Of a stretch of DNA of 64,000 nt, positions 1 to 11,378 are shown piece after piece. The notes under the pieces are model-generated. The model saw only the letters and a list, made by a program, of their open reading frames with translations. It ran no database searches and had not been told where the DNA came from. This stretch comes from Symbiodinium sp. CCMP2592. Taxonomy: Eukaryota; Sar; Dinophyceae; Suessiales; Symbiodiniaceae. How positions within the stretch are numbered: the first letter of the stretch is position 1; each line of letters begins with the position of its first letter. The translations under genes were made by a program, and so were the position numbers. The DNA lies in assembly GCA_905221615.1 (NCBI GenBank), contig CAJNDT010003446.1, positions 186,001 through 250,000 of the forward strand. The letters are read 5' to 3'.

Positions 1-781
1 GAAGATCGCTCCGAGAGCCTCGGTCTCCTTCTGCGCCTCGTCGAAGGAGACTTCCCTTCGCCCCTCCAGGTCTGCCTCCGGGAGGTTCAGAAGCCCGGGC
101 TTCGGAGGGAGGATACTAAGACGCAGAAAAGATATTTGTCATCTTGGCTGTATAGAATCTATAGAAGGAGCTACTACTGAAAACTCCGACTGTTGCTTGG
201 TGGCTTGGTGCCTTGTTGCCGACCATTGCGAGCAGCGTCTCCTTGCCCAGCTCGTGGTGCACCATGCCCACCCAGTCCCTGAAAGACCACACAATTGGAG
301 CGCAAACAGGAGCATTCCGCATTCTGCGCATCATTCTGGATTGAATGCGTCGTCTTGCAGAGCCGGCCTGGCTGCGGACCAGGATCTCCAGCAGGTGACA
401 TCGTACCTGGGTCCGGGCCCCGGCAAATGATGCCACGATGAAGTTGGGACTGGAGTGCGTGTATACTTATCAGAGACAAGCTGAGTCGCACGACGATGGC
501 TGCGGCTGCATCTTGCAAATACGCAGGCATGAGGCTTCGAAACCGAGATTCGCCGGATAGGTCCCAGAGCTTTAGCCTGATCCAATCACGTCCACCCAGC
601 ACCTGCCACAAGGCATCCAGGCCAACCTCTCCCTGCTGCCCTGCTGTCCCTCTGTCCCTGCTGCCTTCTTCCACTGAAAATCCAAGCCAGCAGTTGGAAG
701 CACGTCGGTTGAGAACTGCTGCTCCACGCACCGCTTCAGCAGCGAGGTCTTTCCAGTGCCGCTGTCACCGACGAGCACCAC
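1..781 (-). CDS. Rab-like small GTPase, truncated at window start
   Basis: Five exons join in phase: 781-665, 602-490, 406-368, 278-212 and 75-1, the last running off the window. The product is a Ras-superfamily GTPase expected to cycle on membranes in vesicle traffic. Visible motifs: G1 P-loop GDSGTGKTSLL; G3 WDLSGESRFRSLMPAYLQD; YDVTCWRSWSAARDW (spacing to DW equal to Rab6-type proteins); G4 VGNKADL, followed by REVSFDEAQKE. The four introns (603-664, 407-489, 279-367, 76-211) all begin GC and end AG. The first coding exon is missing: 781 follows an AG acceptor, so the true start lies upstream on the minus strand. The C-terminal prenylation motif is outside the window. Oddity: the G3 box has Glu where the catalytic Gln normally sits. 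Family assignment is firm; the Rab6-like subtype is an inference. Confidence 0.88.
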
Positions 782-1978
782 CTAGCATCCAGCAGCGACC
801 CTCCACTTTTCAGATGACTCCAGCCTTCAGCCATACCCGCGAAGCTCGAGCCTTGTAGCTAGGGCAGGTGGCCATCAAACACCAAAGGCCAAACACAGAA
901 CGACGGCTAGACTTGAGCAAGCTCCAGGTCGTGATGAGCTTCAGCCGATATGTGGCATGCCAATTGGGCGAAAAGAAGCTTGTGTATCATCGCCTTGGGA
1001 AGAAACACCCTGTACGGCCACCACGATGAGCGATAGTAGGGAAGAAGGCTATTGATCGCCTGCTGCGCAGCATCTTGAAGAGTCTGACCCTGCCAGCCAG
1101 TCCTGAGGGCACTGCAGCAACCGCGCTGTCGATCATGTCAGGTACCTCGGTGGAACTCATATTGAGACGCATCGCGACACGAAGGTAGAGGCGGTGACCA
1201 TCTCCGGCAAGGTGTCCTGTGCGGCACTGGGACAGCACACGGAGGGCAGATCAGCGTTACAACTTCCGTCCTGGAAAAGCGTTGTCACCACGTCCCTGCA
1301 GATGGTCACTACCCTGTCCTGATCTTGGGCATCTGCGAGTGCCACGCATGACCTACATTAGTCGCGACTGTCCTTCGCCCAGTAGAGGGGGTTCCTGCCC
1401 GACAGCCAGGCAGTGGCAATCAGTGGCAGTTCGCTGGCATTTTTCTGTGGAGTCTGCTGCTCGTTCTGTGCTTGCGGTTGGCCCGAGGCTGTACATGGGG
1501 CATTACAGACAGAGAGGTGGAAAAGCTCTAAGCAGCGGCCTCCTGCGTAAAGCAACCAGGCAGAGAGCGAAAGCATTCCGAATTCGAAATGCGGAGAGCG
1601 AAAAGCGGGTGGCTACAGATCGGCTTCGCCGCCGATGGAAAATCAAGCTCCTGGGTGGCTCGATGTGGTCGTAGATACCCTTGGAAAACTCTCCAGCGAA
1701 ACATGCACAAGAAAGAACCTGGCAGGGGCTGCCCTGGATGCCATTTCCTGCCAGCGCGACAGTCATCTGAGTGTCCCTGGAAAGCCTCTTCTGTCTAAGA
1801 GCATGCTGGCCTGATTGTCTCTGACGGTCCCGGCCTCTGCATTCAGAGCCACCCAGCTGCCATGGCAGACTTCTTGCTGCTGAGCTCCTCTTAAGTCTGT
1901 TCATGGCTTGCACATTAAATTACCTCGACTTGGCACGACGACTACGACGTGGCACCACAATTCCGAGGCCTTGGTGAC
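782..1978. other. No recognisable gene
   Basis: I see no known domain here. Minus-strand frames between about 1345 and 1160 contain short exon-like stretches bounded by AG/GC (for example DRVVTICRDVV), which could be exons of an unidentified gene or of the missing Rab 5' part. I cannot join them. Confidence 0.4.
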
Positions 1979-3683
1979 TCAACAAGCCTTTGGAAGCCTT
2001 TGGCTGCAGGCCTCGTCCAGGCGCACCATCGCCAGCCCAGCCTCGTCTGCTTCGGAAGGCCCTGGTGGAAGTGCTCCGAGCTTCTTCTCCAGATCCCGCA
2101 ACTGGCGTCTGGTAAGTCCCATGCTCGGCTGCTATCTACTACCAGGGCGCGCATGCTTAGCATACAGGAAAGCGAGGCGTTCATGCGACTCTCAAAAAAA
2201 GCAGGCTTGTAGCGCCTGCCGGATACTATTGTAACTTGCACGAGACTTCACTGGATTCACTCAGCCAATACCGCTTGCAGCGAGCATCACCATCACCATC
2301 ATCGTCTTTTTCGTCATCATCACCGCCAGCACCATATCGTTGTGGACTCTTTGGTCGTGAAAAAACCAAAGCACTGTACATGGCGGTGTTTTGGGCATGC
2401 TCACACAAGGCATCAATGCTTGTGACGGCGCGTCGGATGCCAGAAATGTACGTACAATATCCTTCTGCGCTATATATGTTGTGTAAAGTGACGAAACGCC
2501 GTAAACACCAGCGACTGGTCACCAGTGGTTTGGGCATGCTCGCATGCTTGTTACAGCGCGTCACATAAAACATCCATCTGCAGCATACTTCTAGTATTAT
2601 TTATGAAGTGGAAACACGCTGCAAATGCCAGTGTTTTGGGCATGGTCGCTAGAATCGTTATAGAACGGACGTTAAGATCTCCCCACCCACCCACCCACCC
2701 CACCCCAATCCCATAAAATCATCGCAAACGTCAGGAAGATACAGAAAAATCCAGGAAGGTAGAACGGGACCCTCCGCGCCGGCCACCTTCTACCTGGGCT
2801 TGCCATGACCGCGCCTGTTGCCAGAAGCCGGGGTTGGGTCGGATGTAGTTCCGAGCTTGGAAGACACGCCGGAAGGCGGCATCCAGGCTCATGCTCTCCT
2901 GAGTGCAGCCGCAAGCAGTGATCACATTCGCACCTATTGCCACGTCGGCAGAGCTTACTGTCTCACAGGAGTGAGGAATGCAACACGTCTGTGTCCTTCA
3001 TCATGAGGTAAGCGATGCACGTGCTGCTTGACCGGCTGATGCCCTGTGCGCAATGAATGGCCACGCCGCCTCCCGTCTGAAGGGAGCTGTCAATGAACTC
3101 CGAACCGGACCTGAGAAGGAAGGAGTCTGAAGACAAGTCTGGCTGCTGCTGTGCTGTCTCATGTGAGAGGCTCCGAGCCGGCGGCTTCCAGAGATCCGTC
3201 ATGGGCTGCTCTTCGACATCTTGGGCGTCAAAGACTTGCACCTTGTAGCCCTGGCAGTGCCAGCGAAACACAAAGCTCAGGTGTCCCCCACCAGCCCGCG
3301 AGCAGAGCCTCGAGCTTCTGGCGCAAGGGTGCGGAGCTGCCGGAGTAGGACCGGTCGTAGAGATCGTCGGTGGCGCAGTTCAGGATGGAGCGGATGCCCA
3401 GCCGTTCCAACTCTGCCCGGTTCTCCAGCGCCGCCGCACCGCACAAGAAGAGCCCGCCGCCGAGGTCGTCGATACGGCTCCAAGACACCGGAGAGCCCGC
3501 CGCGAACGCCGTGCTGGGTGGGACGGCCGGGACGGCGCTCCTTTGTGCTGACGCGGCCGCAGCCTCTCGGAGCCAAGCCATCGACATGACGAGTAAGGAG
3601 GGGGCTCTCGGCGTGTCTCGAGTCGCGAACTTCTTGGAGTTCGGAGCGCTCTGAGCCACCGTGGCAGGTGCGACGAGAACCAT
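1979..3683 (-). CDS. Dual-specificity protein phosphatase, complete
   Basis: Five exons join in phase: 3683-3309, 3250-3186, 3110-2996, 2898-2815 and 2101-1979 (TGA stop), giving about 253 residues. The first 65-70 residues have no recognised domain. A cysteine-phosphatase fold follows: GGGLFLCGAAALENRAELE, ILNCATDD, then the signature HCAQGISRS (Cys about 167, Arg about 173) with the likely acid Asp in VFDAQDVEE, then MSLDAAF and NPGFWQQLRDLEKKL as in DUSPs. It should dephosphorylate Tyr/Ser/Thr residues, classically on MAP kinases; the substrate here is unknown. Introns: 3251-3308 (GC), 3111-3185 (GC), 2899-2995 (GA), 2102-2814 (GC). The start at 3683 is the first Met of the open exon; Met near 3592 is an alternative. 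The frame stays open upstream to 3896, so the 5' end is the least certain part. Confidence 0.9.
2386..2665. repeat. Degenerate tandem repeat inside DUSP intron 4
   Basis: A block beginning GTGTTTTGGGCATG recurs at 2386, 2525 and 2631, followed each time by related GCTTGT..CAGCGCGTC and AAACACGCYGYAAA segments. Periods are about 139 and 106 bp, so copies are diverged or partly deleted. It explains why this intron (713 bp) is about ten times longer than its neighbours. Confidence 0.6.
2681..2708. repeat. CCCA simple repeat
   Basis: A run of CCCACC units within DUSP intron 4. Confidence 0.9.
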
Positions 3684-4266
3684 GCCCGCTACCTCTGCAC
3701 GTCTCGCTGGGGTGGACCGGGCGGCCGGGCGGGTGCGCCTGAGGCCTCGATGGGGCTTCCCGTCCAAGCGCGGAGAGTTGAGGCGCACGCGCCGAGCCCG
3801 AGCCCGGGAGCCTGGTTTCCCCAGCCCACCCCCCCAAAAAAGACAAAGCCGGGCATCTACAGCATGGAAAGTGGTCTGGTCCGTCGGTGCACCCAAGACT
3901 ATATATTATGGTACTTAGCTGGTGCGGCGCACGCTGCTGGCCCTGGGAATTGACCTGGCAACGAGGAAACGAACGATGTGACTTCAAAGAGTCGGGAGTG
4001 TGTTTAGCAAAGTCGGAAAGGCCGCGACAGCATCACACAAGTCAGAAAGGAGACTCAGGTTGACTTATTGAAATGGGCTGTTGCTTTGCATGTCTTGCCA
4101 ATCTGTGCTCAATGCACCGGTATTCGTGTCTACTGCACAATCACGGCCCATTGGTCGTTTCAGTTTGCGCGCATCATCGAACGGCAAACTGGGTGCCTCG
4201 ATAAGAAGAGTCACCACATCCAAGAGGCCTGTCATCTCTCGAGAGGAGCTTGAACAAGAGCACATT
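3684..4266. other. Intergenic; DUSP 5' flank
   Basis: This is the 5' flank of the DUSP gene on the minus strand. No TATA box, other promoter element or recognised domain is visible. The DUSP frame is open for another 70 codons without a convincing start. Confidence 0.4.
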
Positions 4267-5109
4267 TCAGAGCTTGCTTCTGCCTCCGTACATGAAGCTT
4301 GCCACGGGATCAATGTCCAACTTCACGACCTGCCAAAGACTTAAAGATATTCAACACATCCCTCGAAAAGGGAGCCACGTCCAGCGAAAGCTCTCCTCGA
4401 GATCGGTGATCGTCCAGTCATGCAGGGTCTCGGTCATCATGGTCAGGACGATGGATTCGCCCTCGAAAAGAGGATCCAAGAGTCCGTGCAAGCACAGCAA
4501 ACTGGGACTGGCCGTGATCGTTGTCCAGCGTGTTTTGGAGATCGATCTGAGAGCCTTCGAGAAAGGCAATTGGGGAAATCCTGCCTCACACTGTGCATGT
4601 CTGCCACAGTAGTCACCCTGGCCTGGGCGAAGTTTCCGGACTGGACGTGGATCCCGAAGGCAATGACCTGTCTCTGCGTCAGAGAAACGAGCTACGAAGC
4701 AGTCCGCATCAATTGTCGAATACGAAATCTTCCTGAAGAATCAAGATAAGCAAACCCTGTCGGAGGCCAGCTTGTAGGCTCAGCATCGCACATCCACTCC
4801 GGGTAGCATCTCAGCCACCTGCAGCTGCGAGACACATCGACATGCAAACATTCACAAGGTAAGTGTGACGCCTTCGCCAAGGGTCCATCGGGGCTGCCGC
4901 ACTGCCGCCAGTTCTTCAACAAACTGAGGAGGAATCCATGTGAATTCCAGAAGAGCTCTCTTCCAAAGGCTCAAGGCTCCAGGGGGCCCCAGGGCCGGGG
5001 CTTCAAAGCTTCCTGCGCTTCCTGGTGGTGGCCTCAAGCGAAGCGGCGAACGCGTGAAACGATCCAGCTCTTCGCGTCCCCAAAACCCCCCGCCTCGCAG
5101 GTCCAGCAT
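4267..5109 (-). CDS. Unidentified multi-exon gene
   Basis: Several minus-strand stretches look like exons. The first starts at Met 5109 and reads to TWIPPQFVEELAAVRQPRW and LGE near 4880. A second joins as VAEMLPGVDVRC (about 4825-4790). A third begins KISYSTIDADCFVARF (about 4740-4640). Further down there is a frame reading GSQIDLQNTLDNDHGQSQF (about 4550), and a last exon LDIDPVASFMYGG ends at a TGA at 4269-4267. The joins between exons 1, 2 and 3 close in phase; the later ones are not proven. I recognise no domain. The alternative reading, a plus-strand signal-peptide ORF starting at 5108, is discussed among rejected items. Confidence 0.4.
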
Positions 5110-5459
5110 GGCCTCCGGCTCTCTTTTTGCTCTCTTTTTTCTGGTCTCTTATGTCTTCTTCTCTTTTTGCCAAGACGCTGAGGCGATGAGGTTGGAGCCA
5201 GGTAGCAGCTCCGCTACCTGCGACAGGAGCAAAAAGGCCCGCGGGGGGGGGGGGATCAATCACTCCTCCGGTCGCCGAACCTTGACCAGGGCTCCATCCT
5301 GCCGTAGGAACAGAAACTCGTCTGCGCCCTCTCAGCCTTCAGTGGCTTGGTGCCTTCGCCAAATACCTCTGCAGCGAAAACGCTCGAGCTCGTTCCTCGG
5401 CCTCGATCCTTGGGGGAAGGAGTAGGAGGATTCCATGCATGGGTTCACCCGCCGCGAGT

Positions 5460-6715
5460 TAAGCTGCGAGCTGGCCCTTGAATTTGTGGTAGCACCTCTC
5501 AGAGATAGAATCATAGCTACATGATTGGAATCCCGCACACATCGTGGCGGATACGGCGTGCCGTAGGCCGTCTGCAACCAGCGGAAGGTGTTCTCCCGCC
5601 TGCCAAGGACGCGAAACATACCGAAGCAGCAGCTCAGCAGCCCACCGAAGATCAACGCCGCCAAAGCCCCCATGGGCCCAACGGAGGTGGAGGCTTTGGA
5701 AACGAACCTTGCAGCATGCATCCTCATCGTCCTCATCCTCAAGACCAATTTCTGATAATCGGTGCAAAACCCTCTGCATTATCCTTCGGTTTGATTTCTC
5801 CGAGCTGCATGTCCCAGGCCCGCCAGCTTAACTCTGCCCTTTCGTGGATTCCTTTTCTCGGTGTGAAAGGCAACTCTTCCTGCACAGCCCTGAACGAATC
5901 AGCTTCGAACACGCCGTTCGGGCAACAGCTCACGAGACGTTTCGCTGCGAAGTGTCGGAATTCCCCAGCCCCAGCACCGGATTCCCGCCTTTATCAGAAA
6001 GCCGTTGGGCCCTGCGCCACTCGCCAGGTGAGGCAACAACGTCTTGAATGGCTGATTGGGGCCCCTGGCCGAGAGGGTTCATCGGCACCGTGATGACATG
6101 CCTCTCGTGGCAGTACCATACTGCTGCCAGCCTTCGAATGTCCAGGCTTTCGTGAGACATGGCTTCAATTGTGGCTTATACTAATGCCGAGAGCAATGTC
6201 AATACCAGTCTCGCAGCCTGCTTTTGTTGCGCTTTTCGCTCCGCGGGATTTTGCGGTCATCACGGAGTCACTCCGAATTCTCCTCCGAATCACTGGCAAC
6301 TCCGTCAGGATGTAGCAGTTCCCGGTGCCTCCAGTTTGGGGATGTCACTGCACTTGCCACAGTAGGAACGAGTCGGCAGAAAGCTCTCGCGCCTCCTCCG
6401 GCTTCGTCTCTTCTTTCGCTTCTGGTGCTGGAGCTTCTGCCGACGCTGGCTTCTCCTGCCGGTTAAAGCTGATTCGGTCGGCATTACGAGCTTCACCACG
6501 ATGGGTATAGCTCCTACTAACACCGTTGCAGGACACTCGTTGCGAATCGTGCGAAGCAGCACGCACTCATCGTCTTGCCTCAAGATTATGCGTCTCCCCA
6601 TTTCTCGAATTGGCAGGAACAACGCTATGCAATGCAGCACAACAGCTTTCGGCTGTCGTCCAGAGTGCAGCCACGATGAGAAAGCTAGAAGGAAGCAATA
6701 AGACTTACTCCTCAT
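5460..6715 (-). CDS. Candidate exons of an unidentified membrane protein
   Basis: Only loose evidence. On the minus strand a hydrophobic segment GALAALIFGGLLSCCFGMF (about 5680-5620) lies downstream of a hydrophilic frame with AVQEELPFTPRKGIHER (about 5900-5850). Further upstream, a Pro/Ala/Glu/Lys-rich stretch (EKPASAEAPAPEAKEE, about 6455-6400) and GRRIILRQDDECVLL (about 6610-6560) also look translated. These may belong to one gene or be 3' exons of the neighbour at 6747-8136. Exon joins were not resolved and the function is unknown. Confidence 0.3.
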
Positions 6716-6746
6716 TCGCCCTATTCCCAGCGCAGGATGGGATGCT

Positions 6747-8136
6747 TTAGGCTCTATAGCTCTGCTCCTTCTTCTTCTTCAGCTTCATTCTCACCAGCAG
6801 AGCCGCAGCACCGCAACAGCCGCACAAAGGGACCACGAAGGTGATGAAGCCGAGGACGAGGAACCAGCGCGCTGCCAACAGTTGCATTGCACTTGTGTGA
6901 CGTATATTATGCATGGAGAGCCTGCAGTGCTTGCCAGTGAACATTGGTAGGGAGAAGACTCATGAATGACTCATGAATATGTCAGAGTCTGCCTGAGGTC
7001 TCGCACTCGATCTTCTTGACGTTTACTCTGGAGACCTTTCAGGGATCAACAACCCTCTCGACAACCCTTACAAGCCTTGCATTGTGCTGCATGTCGTACT
7101 ACGGAAAGAGAAATAGCCCTAAACAGGCCATCCACAGCAAAGGTGCTACCATCATGCCAGGTCGCTACTTACAACAGAAACCCATACATCAAGCTCAAAC
7201 AGCTTCAGTCGGCCTGATCTCTCCAGCGCCCGGACTTGCAAACCAGCGCCGAAGGCTGTGGCTTTTGCCAGTATCGCGGGTCGGGGCATCGCACGGTGCA
7301 CGCGTCGCCCTCGCGCAGCTTCTTGCGGGTCCTCCCAATCACATTCGCGCAGCGCGGAGTCTTTGCAGGCCGGTCCGGGGAAGTCCGAAAAGCTCCTGTG
7401 CTGGGCATCGTCGTAGATTTGCATGTCCTCAGCTCTGGGACATGAAAGATCTGCGAATGTCTCCAGCTACGGAGCTTGAATCGACCCGCCGGGGCACTGG
7501 AACGTCTACAGCTTCCGCACAGATCCAGTCACCATCCTGCAAGCAGATCCAGCTCACAAGAAATATGTTTCCCGGATTCGTGTCGCATAAGCCCGGTGCC
7601 GTCCACTGCGGGATGATACATCCTGCAACTTCCGTCGTCAGACGGAGCAACGGTTGAGACGCAGTGATGCGACATGTCAAGCTGTCCTATGTAGTCGATG
7701 TTGGTGAAATCGATCTCCTCACGTCACATGCTTTCTCAGCTGAGACTTCGGCCTTCCCCTTGTCATTCGGCAAGCTGAACAACCCGTCGCGCCGCCTTCT
7801 TGTCCTTGGACTCCTGAAGCTATAGGCTATAGTATGCTTCTGCGCAAGTCAGAGTCAAGGCGACGTCGACACGTCCACATGCAAAGTTTCGGTAGCTCCT
7901 TGCTGGATACAGAACTGACCAGAGGGGGCATCGAGGGCATGCCAGGTGGAGACCTGATGGAGAAACGGTTCCTGAAATGAGGTCACATCCACATCAGAAA
8001 CATGTGAGGCAAGGCACGGAGATTTCGGGGACCCCAGCACCTGAGATGGAGATGATAGCCAAACGGTCATGGTACTTCCTGCAAGACTCAGCCCCAGCAA
8101 CGCAAGGCACACGACCGATAATGGCCTGCAGTCCAT
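6747..8136 (-). CDS. Putative type I membrane protein with a sushi-like module
   Basis: Start Met at 8136 opens a signal peptide (MDCRPLSVVCLALLGLSLAG). A second exon probably begins at 7717 (EIDFTNIDYIGQLDMSHHC) and continues to about 7545. The clearest exon is 7360-7214 (49 codons, phase 0). It has Cys at positions 4, 21, 25 and 41 and a terminal CKSGRW, the spacing of a CCP/sushi module (C-x16-C-x3-C-x15-C-x-x-G-x-W), and ends at a GC donor (7213-7212). The last exon encodes a membrane span (WFLVLGFITFVVPLCGCCG) and a short basic tail MKLKKKKEQSYRA before TAA at 6749-6747. Inferred role: secreted or surface protein with binding function. Two or more exons between these blocks are unresolved, and a GT donor inside the last frame would let the gene continue past 6747. 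Confidence 0.5.
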
Positions 8137-8904
8137 AACATGTTGCAGCTGAAGCGCGCCGGAGAAGGAGCTCAGGAACGGCGACTTAGTTGGACCAACG
8201 CTTGCTGCAACGGAAGGGGCAAGGACAGAAAGAGGGACTGCGGGGCCTTCGCCGCTATCAGAGACATTGCAGGCTCATTGATCGTTGACACTCTTGATGA
8301 AGCAAGCTTGCATCCACGTGCATCTCAAGCCCTGTTGAATAGCGCGTCGTGTTTCTGCACGAAGCCGTCCGTCGGACAGTGTATAGCTTATGTGCATCGG
8401 TCATGTGGACATAGAAACTACAAAACCAGAGGACATTTATTTCGGAAAACATCGTTCCCTATCACACGCAAGACGGTTGGCAACCATTCAAACAGAAGGA
8501 GAAATAGCCGAGCAATAGAGATCACGAGGATGCTGCAGCTGTCGGAACTGACTGAGCATCGTGTTGCAGCTTTGCACAAGTGCAGGCCAAGGGCTCCAGA
8601 TGAAGCACCGGAGGACATCCCCGGGCCATAACCCATCTGAGACTAGCAACAGCAAGGTTGGCTTCTGCACAAAAGAACCTCTTGTGCGGCCAGAACACGG
8701 AGCCGAAGTTGGAGAAGGATCCTAGGGAGCCCAGCCCCAAAGGCCCATAGGGCGGCTCTGCCTTGCTGGTGTCTTCTTGAAGAAGGGCCTCAAAGATAGA
8801 CTCGCATTGATTCTCAGGTCCCGCAAGCTGCTTGCAGTAGGCACCGGACGTCGGAATCCTCCCTCTCCTCAGGCTGCAGGTCACGGGCTGTCATCTTGAC
8901 CGCT
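8137..8904. other. No recognised gene
   Basis: A minus-strand frame at about 8850-8690 (CKQLAGPENQCESIFEALL) could be an exon of an unidentified gene. No domain, RNA gene or repeat is recognised. Confidence 0.3.
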
Positions 8905-8913
8905 CATATATAC

Positions 8914-8946
<33 letters not shown>

Positions 8947-8953
8947 CATATAC

Positions 8954-8989
<36 letters not shown>

Positions 8990-8997
8990 ACATATGT
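8905..8997. repeat. TA/TACA microsatellite
   Basis: About 90 bp of alternating TA and TACATA units. Open frames across it are artefacts. Confidence 0.95.
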
Positions 8998-11378
8998 TAT
9001 ATTGGTTTGTGTGGACACTGGCTACTGTACCGGTACGTGCAGGAAAGCGGCGTCCACTTTCTGCTGCATCAGCCCATGCCTAGCCAAGTTCTCCTGGCTT
9101 CAAGTAACACGGCTCGCCATGCCTCCGCACCACTTTGCATCCGGCCTGAAGGGAGTCTGAGTCCAAGTCCTGCAGTCGGACAGGCGTGCCTTCAGCCAGG
9201 ACTGCCTGCAGAAAGCAGTGTGCAGCAATGGAAAAAACCTTACGTAGATGATCTTCCTTTGCCTGCACAGCTTTGAAGTCTTTCTGGACCTGCGAAACAT
9301 GAATCAAAACACGGGCAAGGCCCTTTGTGCGGTCTCGCTGTGGACTCGAATCACCCGCAGTTCATCATGTTGGAAACTCTAGCAACCTCATCTTCTTCTT
9401 CTGCTTGATTCCAGAAATCGTCTAGTGCGTTGCGGGCTGTGGTTCTTGTGAGCGCGGCATGCCCCTTTCCATAGGGAAGTGTTGAATGGGTCATGTGCAT
9501 GTCCCATTGCACCTGCTCTGAGTTGGGCATGGCATCTGCATCATCCTGCTAGCTGCTAGCTGCCAGTCGTGCAGTCAACGATTGAAACCGCATGCAGTTG
9601 AAAGCTGGCAGTCCTTTGCTTGGGAAGTCTTGCTCAACGGGCGTCTGGAAACCTCGAATCTCGTGAATCTCGGAACGGCACACTCTGGAAAGAACCAGGC
9701 GACAAGCGGCCCGAGAGCCGTCCCGCCGCATGAGTTCGTCTATGGGCGATTCGTGCCTATGACCACAAGCAATGTTTTCAATGCCGAAACAACGCAAGGA
9801 CACCCCTTTCCCCCTGCCTTGATGCATGGCCAGGGCCCTCATGGATTGCAGTGACCTTGGCCGATTCACGCCAGCGAAACGTTGCAAAGAGCCCTCCCTG
9901 GCTTTTTCGTATATGCACAGCTCCAATCCCTTGGGGTGAGGGGAACTCTCATTTGGTCGAAACGAAGGCCTTGGAAACCTTGCCAGGCTGAGCGCGGGTT
10001 GTCTCGTCATGCTATCAGCGACATGAACAGGTTGACGATACATTCACGATTCAGGTCCATCTGAGCGGAACAGACAGCTCATCACTTATCACTTGCTTCG
10101 ATGTGGTTTTTGAATTGTCCGAGACTTTCAGTAAGCACCGCACCACATCTGCATACAGCAGCAGGAAACTAACATGGATCCGTCTCCTGAAGCGAGACAT
10201 GACCTCAATCGGGCAGCTGCGACGCGGCTTCTTGTTTGGGCTTGCTAGACCTGCACAAAAATGATCAAGAAGTCGCTGAGACATCTGCTTTCTCTTCTCA
10301 AACGACGCAGCCACATGCGAGCTGCAACTCTGCAAGCCCACGTATGGCTGCAGGAGATGAAGCTTCGTGCGATGAAACAAACATGTCGTCTTGCAGCCTG
10401 ACCTTACACAAACAAGCATCGGCCAGCCAAGAAAACTATCACTGGCCTATGCCAGGCCACCTTTGCCCTTCACATCGCCTGAAGCAGCTTCAAGGGATTC
10501 TGGAGGATTTACCACTACTTCACATCACACTGATGTAAGGGATGACCATGTTTCCGTTCCGCTCTGACCTTCACCTGCCTGATGCTGACCCATACGGGTT
10601 CCGAGTGCTGGCAGCCGGCATGGCCTCTGTGAGGCCACGTGCGCCATCACAGGAAGGTGCAAAGCAGACCGATGATGTCTTCGTTGGTCTACTCTGGCAG
10701 AGGTTGCAATCCCCTGCCCTGACAGTGTCTTCTGGTTTGAGTGTGCACGGGTGGGTTTGCTGATCACATCAGTCTGAGCCCAGATGGAGGAGCCCGAGTG
10801 CGGAATGTCATGTTCACTCAAGTTGGCAAGCCGCGTGCTGTCAGGCTTTGCTCTCCACAGGAGGCCAAAGGGCCAAGTCATGAAATGTTCTGCGGATCCA
10901 CTGAATCATGGATGCAGATTTGTTCTCAAGGACAGTACCGCGAGCAAACTGCGACCAGTCACCTGTGCGGACCGAGCGCAGCCGTGTGAGTCTCTGGTCT
11001 TTCGAGCCTTGCGCGAATTAGACCTGTCCACTCGCGATTCGCGCCTCTTTAAGGAAAACCAGGGCCGAACCAGCATAGGAGAAGTACGCTTCAGCGCACT
11101 TCGCATCTCGGATCTCCAAACGAATTCGAAACAAGCGCCCAGGATCTTGCCACGGCTGTAGCAAGAGAGCCGCCTCCGGACAGCTGATGCGACGAGAACC
11201 ACGGAGGCGCTGCCAGAAATGCCAGCCTGGCAGCCTGTGTCCGCGGTGTCTGCAGCAGCTCACCTGCTGAGCTTCAGCAAGCGCTGGCGCATTGCACATT
11301 ACGTTCGAAGTTGTGATCCCGACCATCCGAGGCCGAAAGGTTGCTGCCTTCCAGAACGGCTTCGAAAATCTGAACCTA
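8998..11378. other. Long stretch with no supported gene
   Basis: Both strands carry open frames of 60-164 codons, but none shows a domain, exon-like boundaries in phase or a signal peptide I can defend. It may be intergenic, or hold exons of fast-evolving genes invisible without transcripts. Confidence 0.4.

Noticed and set aside
4965-4976. GGCTCAAG, resembling the end of the dinoflagellate spliced leader
   Set aside because: Only 8 bases match, on the plus strand, not upstream of a supported gene. No spliced-leader relic or SL RNA gene was found in the window.
5108-5425. Plus-strand frame beginning MASGSLFALFFLVSYVFF, like a signal peptide
   Set aside because: The hydrophobic run comes from a TTTTCTCTT-rich tract, no downstream plus-strand exons were found, and minus-strand exons (from Met 5109) are better supported. 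Not fully excluded.
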